Shown here in pieces: positions 51,045 through 58,837 of a stretch of DNA of 64,000 nucleotides; the stretch's first letter is position 1, and each line of letters begins with the position of its first letter. The notes under the pieces are model-generated. The model was not told the DNA's origin and searched no databases. It saw only the letters and a list, made by a program, of their open reading frames with translations. Source of the stretch: Sulfuritalea hydrogenivorans sk43H (GTDB lineage: Bacteria; Pseudomonadota; Gammaproteobacteria; Burkholderiales; Rhodocyclaceae); NCBI RefSeq assembly GCF_000828635.1, contig NZ_AP012547.1, positions 2,604,001 through 2,668,000 of the forward strand, read 5' to 3'. The position numbers were made by a program, and so were the translations under genes.

Positions 51045-52181
51045 TCAGCCCCGCATCACCGCATCCGGGTCGGTGATCGCCGCCTTCCAGATCGGCACCA
51101 GCACCGCCGCCGCGTAAGGCACGACGGTGAAGAAGAACAGCGTCGCCACCTGCAGGCCGTCGATGTGCGGCGTCAACTGGAAACGCGGGTAGAGCACCGC
51201 CCAACCCTTCAGCACCGGCTCGAACAACGAGGCTGCGAAATGGAACACATGCACGTAGGCGGCGATGAAGCCAACGAGAAAGGCGGTCAGCGAAATCAGC
51301 AGGCCTTCCCAGAATTTCATCTTGATCACGTCGCCGGTCTCCCAACCGATCGCCTTCAGTATCCCGATCTCGCGCTTCTCCTCGGCCGAAAGCCCCGAGG
51401 CCTTCTCCCAGGCGAGGATGCCGAAAGCCAGGATGGCGGCGGACAACAGCGCCAGCACAATGCCTTCGCGCCAGTCGAAGATCGATGCATAGGTGCGCAG
51501 CACTTCGTCCTTCAGGATGGGCCGCGCGTCGGGCAGCGCGGCAGCGAGCTTGATCGCGACGTTGCGCACTTCCTGCGGATTGGCCACCGACAGCGCGATG
51601 TCGGTGTAGTGGCCCGCGGGGTAGTCGAAGAAGGCGCGGAAATTCTGCTCGCTCATCAGCACCAGGTCGGCGCTGACCAGCTCGGATGCCTGCGGCAGCA
51701 CGTCGGCGACGATGAAGGTGTGCAGCTTGCCGGAATACGAGCGGAAGGAAATGCCGTTGTTTTTGGCCAGCCCTCGCGAACGCTCCAGCGCCGGGCCGAC
51801 GACGATCTCGCCCGCCGCCGGCGGATTCTCCGCCGGCACCATGAAGGTGTAGTTGGCCTTGGTTACCGCGTCGTAGTAGTAGCCCCAGAGGCGGCCTTCC
51901 ATTTTCTGTACGCCCCGGATGCGGCCGATCTTTTCCATGTAGCCGGGCGGTATCAGGTCGTGACGGCCGGCCACCATGCGCTGCACGATGACCTCGGGCG
52001 AGGCCGCCAGCACGCGCGCCGCCTCCTGCCGCAAAGCGTGGGTGTAGAGCGTCACCGAAGCGAGCATGAACACCAGCACCGCATACACGAACAGCAAGCC
52101 GAGGTTGCGCGTCTTGCGTCGTGCCAGCGAAACCAGCGTGAAATCGATCAGGTAGCGCTGCTTTGCCAGCCAGAGCTTCAT
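51045..52181 (-). CDS. ABC transporter permease, FtsX/MacB type
   Basis: 378 residues. One N-terminal membrane helix (about 27-48), a large periplasmic domain (about 50-240) and three C-terminal helices (about 240-262, 290-315, 345-368) are the FtsX-like layout, with the conserved SAEEKREIGILKAIG loop. Starts in a 4-base overlap with the small gene before it and ends one base before its ATPase. Similar ABC pairs occur in clusters for nitrous oxide reductase assembly (compare NosDFY), but this pair is of another type. Confidence 0.88.
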   Translation of the reverse strand: MKLWLAKQRYLIDFTLVSLARRKTRNLGLLFVYAVLVFMLASVTLYTHALRQEAARVLAASPEVIVQRMVAGRHDLIPPGYMEKIGRIRGVQKMEGRLWGYYYDAVTKANYTFMVPAENPPAAGEIVVGPALERSRGLAKNNGISFRSYSGKLHTFIVADVLPQASELVSADLVLMSEQNFRAFFDYPAGHYTDIALSVANPQEVRNVAIKLAAALPDARPILKDEVLRTYASIFDWREGIVLALLSAAILAFGILAWEKASGLSAEEKREIGILKAIGWETGDVIKMKFWEGLLISLTAFLVGFIAAYVHVFHFAASLFEPVLKGWAVLYPRFQLTPHIDGLQVATLFFFTVVPYAAAVLVPIWKAAITDPDAVMRG

Positions 52182-52513
52182 TTCGCGGCGCTCCCTTCAG
52201 CTGCCGCCGTGTCGCCAGCGCCGACTTTCAGCAATCCGGCCGGCGGCGAGATCAGCGAGCCGGTGGGGAAATGTTCGAGCGCCAGCGGATGATCCTGGAA
52301 GGCCGAATGCAGGTCCGCCTGCGAGGGATGCCGGGTGTAGCGCGCTTCGGTGAATAGCGCGAGGTCGGTCAGGCGCAATTGCGCCACCAGGCGCGTGCGT
52401 TCGGCCTCGTCGGCCCCGGCCGCCGCACGCAGGCGCGCGGCATCGACGAAGCAGAGCCCGAACGCGCAGCCCCCCGCGACCAGCAACAGCAAGGCGCGAT
52501 CGGCGGGACGCAT
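52178..52513 (-). CDS. Small anchored protein, unknown function, with repeat-encoded tail
   Basis: 111 residues. A membrane helix (about 5-23) precedes a charged helical part (about 28-60) and a region with TRHPSQADLHSAFQDHPLAL, containing several His. The C-terminus (LLKVGAGDTAAAEGSAAK) is partly encoded by a family A repeat and may be an acquired extension. It overlaps the SCO gene upstream (TGATG) and the permease downstream (ATGA), so it probably works with both. No family recognised. Confidence 0.75.
   Translation of the reverse strand: MRPADRALLLLVAGGCAFGLCFVDAARLRAAAGADEAERTRLVAQLRLTDLALFTEARYTRHPSQADLHSAFQDHPLALEHFPTGSLISPPAGLLKVGAGDTAAAEGSAAK
52206..52226 (-). repeat. Dispersed repeat family A, copy 9
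   Basis: Exact consensus on the minus strand, coding KVGAGDTA at the end of the small anchored protein. Confidence 0.7.
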
Positions 52514-53097
52514 CACAGCAGTTTCCTCACGGTCGCCACCACCTTCCCGGTGGGCACGCCCATCGGCAGCAATTCCGCGACCTTGCCGTCGGGACCGATG
52601 ACGAAGGTCTGCGAGCTGTGATCGACGGCATAGCCACCGTCGGGGCGCGTCGGCTGGCGCAGGTAGCCGACGCCGAAGGACTTGGCGATCGCGGCAGTCT
52701 CCGTCGCCGTGCCCACCGCGCCGACCATCGACGGATGGAAATAGGCGACGTAGTCCTTGAGCTTGGCCGGCGTATCGCGTTCGGGATCGACCGAGATCAT
52801 GATCATCCGCGTCTTCGCCCGTTCCGCCGGCGTCAATGCATTGAGTGCAGCGGCGCCCGCAGCCATCGAGACCGGACAGATGTCCGGGCAATTGACGTAG
52901 CCGAAATAGATCAACAGCACGTTGCCGCGCAATGCTCGGGTGTCCACCGGACCGGCGGCGCTTTGGAGGACGAAATCGCCGCCCTCGGGACGCGCGACCA
53001 GTACCCGTTCCCCGGTGCCGGAATCGGAACAGGCGGTGAGCAGTGCAATGGCGCAAGCCGTGACAAAGCTGCGCAGAAAACAGCTCGTAGAGTTCAT
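52513..53097 (-). CDS. SCO-family copper chaperone lipoprotein
   Basis: 194 residues from ATG 53097. Lipobox LLTAC (Cys22) and a SCO domain with YVNCPDICPVS (C-x3-C, about 77) plus the conserved His in AVDHSSQ (about 160). Third SCO protein of the window and the one inside the copper/nos series, so a plausible CuA-site assembly factor for NosZ. Overlaps the next gene by one base. About 100 non-coding bases separate it from the small membrane-protein gene upstream. Confidence 0.92.
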   Translation of the reverse strand: MNSTSCFLRSFVTACAIALLTACSDSGTGERVLVARPEGGDFVLQSAAGPVDTRALRGNVLLIYFGYVNCPDICPVSMAAGAAALNALTPAERAKTRMIMISVDPERDTPAKLKDYVAYFHPSMVGAVGTATETAAIAKSFGVGYLRQPTRPDGGYAVDHSSQTFVIGPDGKVAELLPMGVPTGKVVATVRKLL

Positions 53098-53198
53098 TTC
53101 ATTCGGCTTTCCGCGGTATTTCAAGGCAGCGGAGCGAGTGCAACAGACGCGCACCCACCGGCCCAGGCGGCCGGATCGGAAGGATCGATGCAGTGCGG

Positions 53199-53381
53199 CT
53201 AGACGCGGTTGGCGGCGCGCATCAGGGCGCCACGCAGGGCGATCGTCAGGCTCGAACCGAGGCCGATGCGCTGGGCCACGGCCGGCAGGATGATCAGCGA
53301 TGCCAGAGCGAAACCCGCGCCGAGCAGCAGCGATCCCATCTCGCCTTTGCCGGTCGCCGTATCCTGTGGGTTCTGTGTCAT
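53199..53381 (-). CDS. Small one- or two-helix membrane protein
   Basis: 60 residues with a polar start (MTQNPQDTATGKGEM) and one long or two short hydrophobic helices (about 16-52). GGGAGA stands eight bases before the ATG, supporting translation. No family recognised. An FNR-type box lies 105 bases upstream. Probably the first gene of the SCO/ABC transcript. Confidence 0.6.
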   Translation of the reverse strand: MTQNPQDTATGKGEMGSLLLGAGFALASLIILPAVAQRIGLGSSLTIALRGALMRAANRV

Positions 53382-53485
53382 CGGGTATCTCCCTCAATTC
53401 GATTCGCGTATGAGGGATCATAAGACTCGATGCTCGGGACGCTGTGCGACATAGTGTCGCAGCCGGGTGACATTCTTCAGGCGAA

Positions 53486-53499
53486 TTGACCCAGGTCAA
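53486..53499. promoter_or_regulatory. FNR/DNR-type box (GTCAA variant) before the SCO/ABC operon
   Basis: TTGAC-CCAG-GTCAA, perfectly palindromic half-sites, overlapping the nirJ stop codon. Confidence 0.5.
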
Positions 53500-54638
53500 G
53501 CGACACCGACCTCCTCGTCGCCGAGGTAGCAGCCGGGGTCTTCCGACCACGGATCGCCGGTGAGTTGCTGGGCGCGTACCCGCGTGTTGCCGCCGCAGAT
53601 GTCGAAATGGACGCAGGCGCCGCAACGCCCGCCCACCGTGCGCGGATGCGCCTTGAGGCCGGCCATCAGCGGGTCCGACGTATCCATCCAGATATCGCCA
53701 AAAGGCCGCTCGCGGACATTGCCCAGCGTGTGGTGCCACCACATGGTGTCGGGATGGACGTTGCCCAGGTTGTCGATGTTGGCAACGTTGATGCCGCTCG
53801 AATTGCCGCCCCACTGCACCAGCTTCTTCCGGATGTGCTCGAGCTTCTCCGGGAAACGCCGCTGCAGCCAGTAGAGCAGATACACGCCGTCGGCATCGTT
53901 GTTGCCGGTGGTGAATTCTTTCTGCAGGCCTCGTTCCTGGTAGTCCCAGCAGGTGTCGAACAGCAAGTCCATGGCGCTGCGGGTCATCTGGTGCAAGGCA
54001 TCGTCCTTGCGGTTCTTGTTGCCGCGCCCGGCGTAATTGAGATGCGAGAAATAGAAGCGGTCGATGCCCTCGTCCTCGACCAGCTTGAGCAGGCCGGGCA
54101 GGTCCTGGAAATTGTCCTGTGTCATGGTGTAGCGCACGCCGACCTTGAGCCCGGCTTCGCGGCACAGGCGGATGCCGGCCAGCGACAGATCGAAGGCGCC
54201 CTTCATGCGGCGGAACTTGTCGTGCGTGGCGCCCAGGCCGTCGAGGCTGACGCCGACGTAGTCGTAGCCGATTTCCCTGATGCGTTCGCACAGCGGCGCG
54301 TCGATCAGCGTGCCATTGGAAGACAGCGCGGTGAAGAAGCCCATCTGCTTCGAGCGCGCGGAAATTTCGAAGATGTCGGGCCGCAACAACGGTTCGCCAC
54401 CCGACAGGATCAGGGCCGGAACCTTGAACGCCTTGAGTTGATCCATGACGGCGAATACTTCGGCGGTACTCAGCTCCCCCGCAAAATCCTTGTCGGCGGA
54501 AATCGAATAGCAATGCTTGCAGGTCAGGTTGCAGCGACGGATCAGGTTCCAGATCACCACCGGCCCCGGTGGCTTGCGCACCGGCCCGATGGGCGTCGGC
54601 GCGGCGATTTCCTGCATGAATTGGGAGATTCTGAACAT
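53496..54638 (-). CDS. nirJ: Radical SAM protein NirJ of heme d1 biosynthesis
   Basis: 380 residues. The radical SAM motif CNLTCKHC (Cys36, Cys40, Cys43) is followed by SGGEPLLRPD and a SPASM-type C-terminal cluster region (CGACVHFDICGGN, then Cys near 368). TGNNDADGVYLLYWL and HPDTMWWHH are characteristic of NirJ. It converts the side chains of a siroheme-derived precursor on the way to heme d1, the cofactor of cytochrome cd1 nitrite reductase. Other heme d1 genes except nirN are not in the window. An FNR-type box ends 34 bases before the start codon. The position between nos and copper genes is unusual for nirJ. Confidence 0.93.
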   Translation of the reverse strand: MFRISQFMQEIAAPTPIGPVRKPPGPVVIWNLIRRCNLTCKHCYSISADKDFAGELSTAEVFAVMDQLKAFKVPALILSGGEPLLRPDIFEISARSKQMGFFTALSSNGTLIDAPLCERIREIGYDYVGVSLDGLGATHDKFRRMKGAFDLSLAGIRLCREAGLKVGVRYTMTQDNFQDLPGLLKLVEDEGIDRFYFSHLNYAGRGNKNRKDDALHQMTRSAMDLLFDTCWDYQERGLQKEFTTGNNDADGVYLLYWLQRRFPEKLEHIRKKLVQWGGNSSGINVANIDNLGNVHPDTMWWHHTLGNVRERPFGDIWMDTSDPLMAGLKAHPRTVGGRCGACVHFDICGGNTRVRAQQLTGDPWSEDPGCYLGDEEVGVA

Positions 54639-54671
54639 GGGCCGATTCTACTCAAATGCCGCGCAGGCACA

Positions 54672-54685
54672 TTGACAGCAGTCAA
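54672..54685. promoter_or_regulatory. FNR/DNR-type box (GTCAA variant) before nirJ
   Basis: TTGAC-AGCA-GTCAA with perfectly palindromic half-sites, in the 82-base gap between nosD and nirJ. Confidence 0.6.
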
Positions 54686-54720
54686 TCGAAACCCGCCATG
54701 TCCCTATCGGCGACATGCCA

Positions 54721-55941
54721 TTACTTCATGCGCGGCCGAGGGTCTTGCAGGACCCGGTGCGGCGTCGAGAAAGGCGCCAGGCGTTCCAGAAAATCCAGCA
54801 TTTCGAGCACCGGCGAATTGCGGAAGAAGGTCGCCATCGGGGTTTCCATCCAGATCCGGTCGGCGAACAAATAGACCTCGTGCGGCGTGTCGCCGATGCC
54901 GTCGCCGTTGCGGTCGAATCCCTGATAGTCGTCCCAGTAATTGCCGCGCCACTTGTTGGCGCTGCCGGCGCCAGGCGCGCTGATCGCCACCGTGGTGAGG
55001 TTGTTCTCGAAGCGGTTGTCGAAGAAGCGATGGCCGCCCTCCTCGCCGTAGAAAAACAGGCCGATGATGTTGTGCGCGAAGCGGTTGTTCTTCACCGTCA
55101 GCTTGCCCACCGATTCCGGCGGCGCGTCGACCCGCAGTCCCACCGAGCAGTGCAGCACTTCGTTGTTCTCGACCAGGGCGTCGTTGCTCTCCTTGAACAC
55201 GATGCCGCCACCGCCGCCGGTCAGTGCGTGGGCGACATGGTTGCCGCGCAGCACTAGATCCGGCGAATAGAGCACGATGATGCCGGTGCCGGTATCCGAC
55301 AGGCGGTTGTTCTCGACCAGCAGGCGTGGCGAGAAAATGATGTGCATGCCGTAACGGCCGTCAGTGAAATGATTGCCGACAATCCGGTTGTCCGCCGAGT
55401 TGGCGAAGGTCAGGTCGCGCGCCCGGATGAAGCGGTTGCCCTCGATCACGTTGTGCTGGCTGTACCAGAGTCGAATGGCATCGCCGCGCATGCCCTGATC
55501 GAGTTTCTTGCCGGTAACCCGGTTGTTCGCGATGCGCGAACGATTGACCCGCTTGAGATGGATGCCGAACAGCACGTCATCGAGTTCGTTGTCCTCGACC
55601 CGGTGGTCGTCGCCTTCGAGCAATACGCCTGCGTCGACCCGGTCGTGCGAATCGCCGCTACCGGTCAGCCGCAGGCCGCGCAGCGTCACGCCATTGGCGG
55701 CAACGGAAAGCACCGTGCTCTTGCCGTCGCCGACGATAACGGCCTGGCGGCCGCCTTCCAGCGTCAGCGGTCGGGTGATCGACGCCGGACCGGCGTAGGA
55801 GCCGGGAGGCAGACGCAGAGTACCGCCGGCCGGCGTGGCATCGATCAGGGGCTGCAAGGCCGCTGGCGGCATGGCCAACGCCGGCAGCGCCAACCCGAAG
55901 CACAGCGACAAGCCAAGGCGCAGGGCGATGTTTACACTCAT
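54721..55941 (-). CDS. nosD: NosD-like parallel beta-helix protein, second copy
   Basis: 406 residues. Signal peptide to ALA (about 23), then right-handed beta-helix repeats rich in N-x-I/V...NN (DHRVEDNELDDVLFGIH and similar) and the NosD end WRGNYWDDYQGFDRNGDGIGDTPHEVY. It is a periplasmic protein that works with the NosFY ABC transporter to mature the copper centre of nitrous oxide reductase. A second, more basal NosD is encoded at 61698-63089 in the same series; the two share the C-terminal block closely. This one is last in the visible nos row, after tlpA and ubiA-like genes. Confidence 0.9.
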   Translation of the reverse strand: MSVNIALRLGLSLCFGLALPALAMPPAALQPLIDATPAGGTLRLPPGSYAGPASITRPLTLEGGRQAVIVGDGKSTVLSVAANGVTLRGLRLTGSGDSHDRVDAGVLLEGDDHRVEDNELDDVLFGIHLKRVNRSRIANNRVTGKKLDQGMRGDAIRLWYSQHNVIEGNRFIRARDLTFANSADNRIVGNHFTDGRYGMHIIFSPRLLVENNRLSDTGTGIIVLYSPDLVLRGNHVAHALTGGGGGIVFKESNDALVENNEVLHCSVGLRVDAPPESVGKLTVKNNRFAHNIIGLFFYGEEGGHRFFDNRFENNLTTVAISAPGAGSANKWRGNYWDDYQGFDRNGDGIGDTPHEVYLFADRIWMETPMATFFRNSPVLEMLDFLERLAPFSTPHRVLQDPRPRMK

Positions 55942-55963
55942 CGCATCACCAACACGACAGGCT

Positions 55964-56917
55964 TCAGATCGTGCGGCTCCACGGGGTGGCTAGAACGATG
56001 GCCAGGACCAGACCATGAAGGCTGGCGGCAAGGATGGTCGATTTCAGCGCGGGGGTGAGCTGCGCCGGTTGCCCGGCATTGGACCAGAGCTGGCGGGCTG
56101 CGGCGACACTGGCGGCAGCGGGCAGCAAGGCGATCATGGCTGCCTTGGGCAGATGGCCCAGCAGCACCATCAGCAGGGGCCAGCCGTAGGCCAGCGCGGC
56201 AATCACCACATAACCCCAGCGTGCCTTGGCCACGCCCAGCCGCACCACCATCGTGTGCTTGCCGGCACTGGCATCGGCCTTCACATCCGGAAACTGGTTG
56301 ATGTAAAGCACGTTGGCCACCAGCAGGGCAAAGCCAAGACCGGCGGCAACCGGGACAAAAGCAAAGCCGTGGCGCTGCACGAAGTCGCTGCCGACGACGA
56401 CCAGCAGCCAACCCGCGGTGATGGCGAATTCGCCCAGCCCGCGGCTCTGCAGCTTGAGCGGCGGCGCGGAGTACGACCAGCCCACCACCAGACCGGCCAG
56501 GCCGATCAGGATCAGGCCAGAGGCGCTGACGGCGGTCAGCCACAGTCCGGCGGGAACCACCGCGGCGAGCAGCGCATAGCCAAAGATGCCCGTGGCGCGC
56601 TGCGAGAGAACGCCGTTCTGGATGAAGCGACTCCCACCGGTGAAGGGAAACTGGCGCTCGGTGTTGACCGCGTCGCAGCCGGAAATCGCATCGTAGTAGT
56701 CGTTGATGACATTGGCGCCGGCGTGCGCCATCAGGGCAAAGAACAAGGTCGCCGTGGCCAGCGCGGGCCCGATGGGGATGCCGGAATATGCTGCAGTAGC
56801 CAGGCCCAGCAGGCATCCGACGAAGGTGACCGAGAGAAACGCCGGCCGCGTCGCCGCGAAGTAGCGCAGAAACGGGTTGTGCAGCGCGTCCAGGGTGGGT
56901 TCCATTGGCTTCGGCAT
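55964..56917 (-). CDS. UbiA-family prenyltransferase (MenA-like) inside the nos cluster
   Basis: 317 residues, about nine membrane helices. The two prenyl-diphosphate motifs are intact: NVINDYYDAISGCD (about 70-83) and NQFPDVKADASAGKHT (about 205-220). Overall it resembles 1,4-dihydroxynaphthoate polyprenyltransferase (MenA) more than CtaB or UbiA. Position 22 bases before nosD and 31 after tlpA ties it to the nos genes. It might make a prenylated quinone used as electron donor, or modify another aromatic cofactor; no other menaquinone gene is in the window. Confidence 0.87.
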   Translation of the reverse strand: MPKPMEPTLDALHNPFLRYFAATRPAFLSVTFVGCLLGLATAAYSGIPIGPALATATLFFALMAHAGANVINDYYDAISGCDAVNTERQFPFTGGSRFIQNGVLSQRATGIFGYALLAAVVPAGLWLTAVSASGLILIGLAGLVVGWSYSAPPLKLQSRGLGEFAITAGWLLVVVGSDFVQRHGFAFVPVAAGLGFALLVANVLYINQFPDVKADASAGKHTMVVRLGVAKARWGYVVIAALAYGWPLLMVLLGHLPKAAMIALLPAAASVAAARQLWSNAGQPAQLTPALKSTILAASLHGLVLAIVLATPWSRTI

Positions 56918-56948
56918 GGGGAGTGTCCTCGATCTGTGTCCTGCTTGC

Positions 56949-57539
56949 TTATTTAAGAGCCGTCTCGGCGGCGGCTTCGATTTCGGCTTTTTTCATGGCG
57001 CCCAGCTTGCTCGCCACGATCTCGCCCTGTCGGTTGATGACTATGGTGAACGGCAGGCCGGCCTTGGGATTGCCCAGTGCCTGCATCAGCTCGATGCCCT
57101 TGTCCCTGGCCAGCAGCACCGGGTAGTTCATCTCGTAGGCCTTCATGAAATCGCGCACCGATTCGGCCTTGTCTTCGAGGCCGATGCCGAGCACCACCAG
57201 TCCCTTCTTCCGGTACTTGTCGTGGGCCTTGATCAGCTCCGGAATCTCGACCCGGCACGGGCCGCACCAGCGTGCCCAGAAATTCACGACCATGGGCTTG
57301 CCGCGATAGCTTTCCAGCGCAACAGGCTTTTCGTCGGTGCCGGTCAGCGTTGCAGCGAACAGCGCGTCGCTGCCGGCGGCATGTGCCATTCCGGCGGCCA
57401 ACACGGCGGCGACGGCCACAATTCGCCGTTGCCTGTCCGCGAAGCGGAATCCCAGGCACGCAAAGCGAGCCAGCGCCGTCCGCGGGGGATACCGCCACCG
57501 GCTCCGCCGGAGACATGGCTTCTGATCCGCCTGCGTCAC
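56949..57539 (-). CDS. TlpA-like periplasmic thioredoxin of the nos cluster
   Basis: 196 residues from GTG 57539, which overlaps the nosY stop by 4 bases (GTGA). Residues 6-40 are very Arg-rich (PCLRRSRWRYPP...) and are encoded by a family B repeat; they precede the hydrophobic signal helix VAVAAVLAAGMAHA. A GTG at 57419 would give a normal short signal peptide, so the long form may be an artefact of repeat insertion. The thioredoxin domain carries WARWCGPC (C-x2-C) and a cis-Pro in GLPFTI. It likely keeps NosZ, NosL or SCO copper ligands reduced. Confidence 0.85.
   Translation of the reverse strand: MTQADQKPCLRRSRWRYPPRTALARFACLGFRFADRQRRIVAVAAVLAAGMAHAAGSDALFAATLTGTDEKPVALESYRGKPMVVNFWARWCGPCRVEIPELIKAHDKYRKKGLVVLGIGLEDKAESVRDFMKAYEMNYPVLLARDKGIELMQALGNPKAGLPFTIVINRQGEIVASKLGAMKKAEIEAAAETALK
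57466..57516 (-). repeat. Dispersed repeat family B, copy 3
   Basis: Minus-strand copy with CTCCGGCGGAGCCGGTGGCG and a core variant GTATCCCCCGCGGACGG. It forms the 5' part of the tlpA gene just after the nosY stop. Confidence 0.75.
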
Positions 57540-58363
57540 GGCAAGTCGCCGCGGCGGAACAGCTGATAACCGAGGGTCGCCGCAGCGACGCCGAGCACCG
57601 TCGGATAGACCAGGGCGAATACCTTGTAGCCGGTGACGCCGAACATGTCGAGAATCACATAGGCCGATGGCCCGAGCACGATCAGCTGCGGGTCGAACAG
57701 TGCCAGCGCGGCGGTGCGGAACACCTGCAGAGGGTTGGCCAGCGCCATGGTGACCGCGACTTCCGGCGTGACCTTGCCCTGGATCATGACGCCGAGCAGG
57801 ATCAGGTCGAGGAACAGCAGCAGCGTCAGCCAGACGAGGAAGGCGGCGCCCTGCGCCATGTCGGTGCTGCGCGCCAACGCCGAGATCAGCATGCCGATGC
57901 CGAGGAAGCAGGCGGCCATCACGGCGAGCAAGCCGGTGTAGTAGCCGAAGATGCCCCACGGCACTTCGATGCCGCGCACCAGCGCAATCAGCACCGCCAG
58001 CACCATGGCGCCGAACACCGGCAGGAAGATCACGATGTAGCGGCCGAGGATCTTGCCCCAGAACCACGCCGCAAGCGAGACCGGCAGCGACAGCAGGTAT
58101 TCATAGACGCCGGCCTCGCGGTCGCCCGCCACCGAACGCACGGTGGTGATGAGGACGAAGATCGGCAGGATCGCCATGGTCAGTTGGATGTAGGTGACCA
58201 GCAGGCGCGACAGGCCGATGAAGCCCAGCACGCGCGATTCGGTCAGGCCGAAGAGGAACAGCAGCGCGACGATGCCGCCGAATACCAGCGTGTAGATCTG
58301 GAACCAGCGCGCGCGCAGCGATTCGACGATGTCGAGTTTGGCGGTAAGCCAGAGTTGTTTCAT
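57536..58363 (-). CDS. nosY: NosY, ABC transporter permease for nitrous oxide reductase maturation
   Basis: 275 residues, six membrane helices (from about 25-45 to 245-265). The SVAGDREAGVYEYLLSLPVS segment is the conserved cytoplasmic loop of NosY/ABC-2 permeases. With NosF it forms the transporter that, together with NosD, provides a sulfur species for CuZ assembly. Starts nine bases after the nosL stop and overlaps the tlpA start. Confidence 0.92.
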   Translation of the reverse strand: MKQLWLTAKLDIVESLRARWFQIYTLVFGGIVALLFLFGLTESRVLGFIGLSRLLVTYIQLTMAILPIFVLITTVRSVAGDREAGVYEYLLSLPVSLAAWFWGKILGRYIVIFLPVFGAMVLAVLIALVRGIEVPWGIFGYYTGLLAVMAACFLGIGMLISALARSTDMAQGAAFLVWLTLLLFLDLILLGVMIQGKVTPEVAVTMALANPLQVFRTAALALFDPQLIVLGPSAYVILDMFGVTGYKVFALVYPTVLGVAAATLGYQLFRRGDLP

Positions 58364-58372
58364 GCGTATTCC

Positions 58373-58837
58373 CTACTTTCCCTTGGCCAGCACATGCTGG
58401 CGCATTTCTTCGAAATCGAAGGCACCCGCCTCCGGATAGGCGATGGCACCGTAGTTGTAGCCCATGGGCGAAGTCTTGCCACCGACATAGTGTGCCTTGC
58501 GCGCCTCCAGCCATTTCTCGCCCTGGCTGGCGACATCGGCGACCCAGAACCGGGTGGCGGGCTCCGTCAGCCACGGGTAGTCCCTCGCCTTGTCGCGCAG
58601 CCAGAACGCCGCACATCCGATGTCGTCGAACTTGAACACGACGTTTTTCTCGCCGCCGCGCATTTCCGCGGCAAAGCGGCGATCGGAAATCACCATGCTG
58701 CAACGGACGCAAGTGTCCCGATCCCATTTGATCTCGGCCATGCCCTCCGGCCACGAGCCGGTCTTGCCGCAGGCCGAGAGCGCGGTCGCCAGCGGCGTCA
58801 GCGACAGGCCCGCGGCGATAAAACGACGCCGATCCAT
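58373..58837 (-). CDS. nosL: NosL copper chaperone of the nos cluster
   Basis: 154 residues from ATG 58837. The N-terminus (MDRRRFIAAGLSLTPLATALSACG) combines twin arginines with a lipobox-like ALSAC, so a Tat-exported lipoprotein is likely. CVRCSM (about 43-48) is the NosL copper(I) site and KFDDIGCAAFWL, SPMGYNYGAIAY follow the family. It overlaps the nosF stop by one base (TGATG), giving order nosF-nosL-nosY. Third NosL homologue in the window. Confidence 0.9.
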   Translation of the reverse strand: MDRRRFIAAGLSLTPLATALSACGKTGSWPEGMAEIKWDRDTCVRCSMVISDRRFAAEMRGGEKNVVFKFDDIGCAAFWLRDKARDYPWLTEPATRFWVADVASQGEKWLEARKAHYVGGKTSPMGYNYGAIAYPEAGAFDFEEMRQHVLAKGK

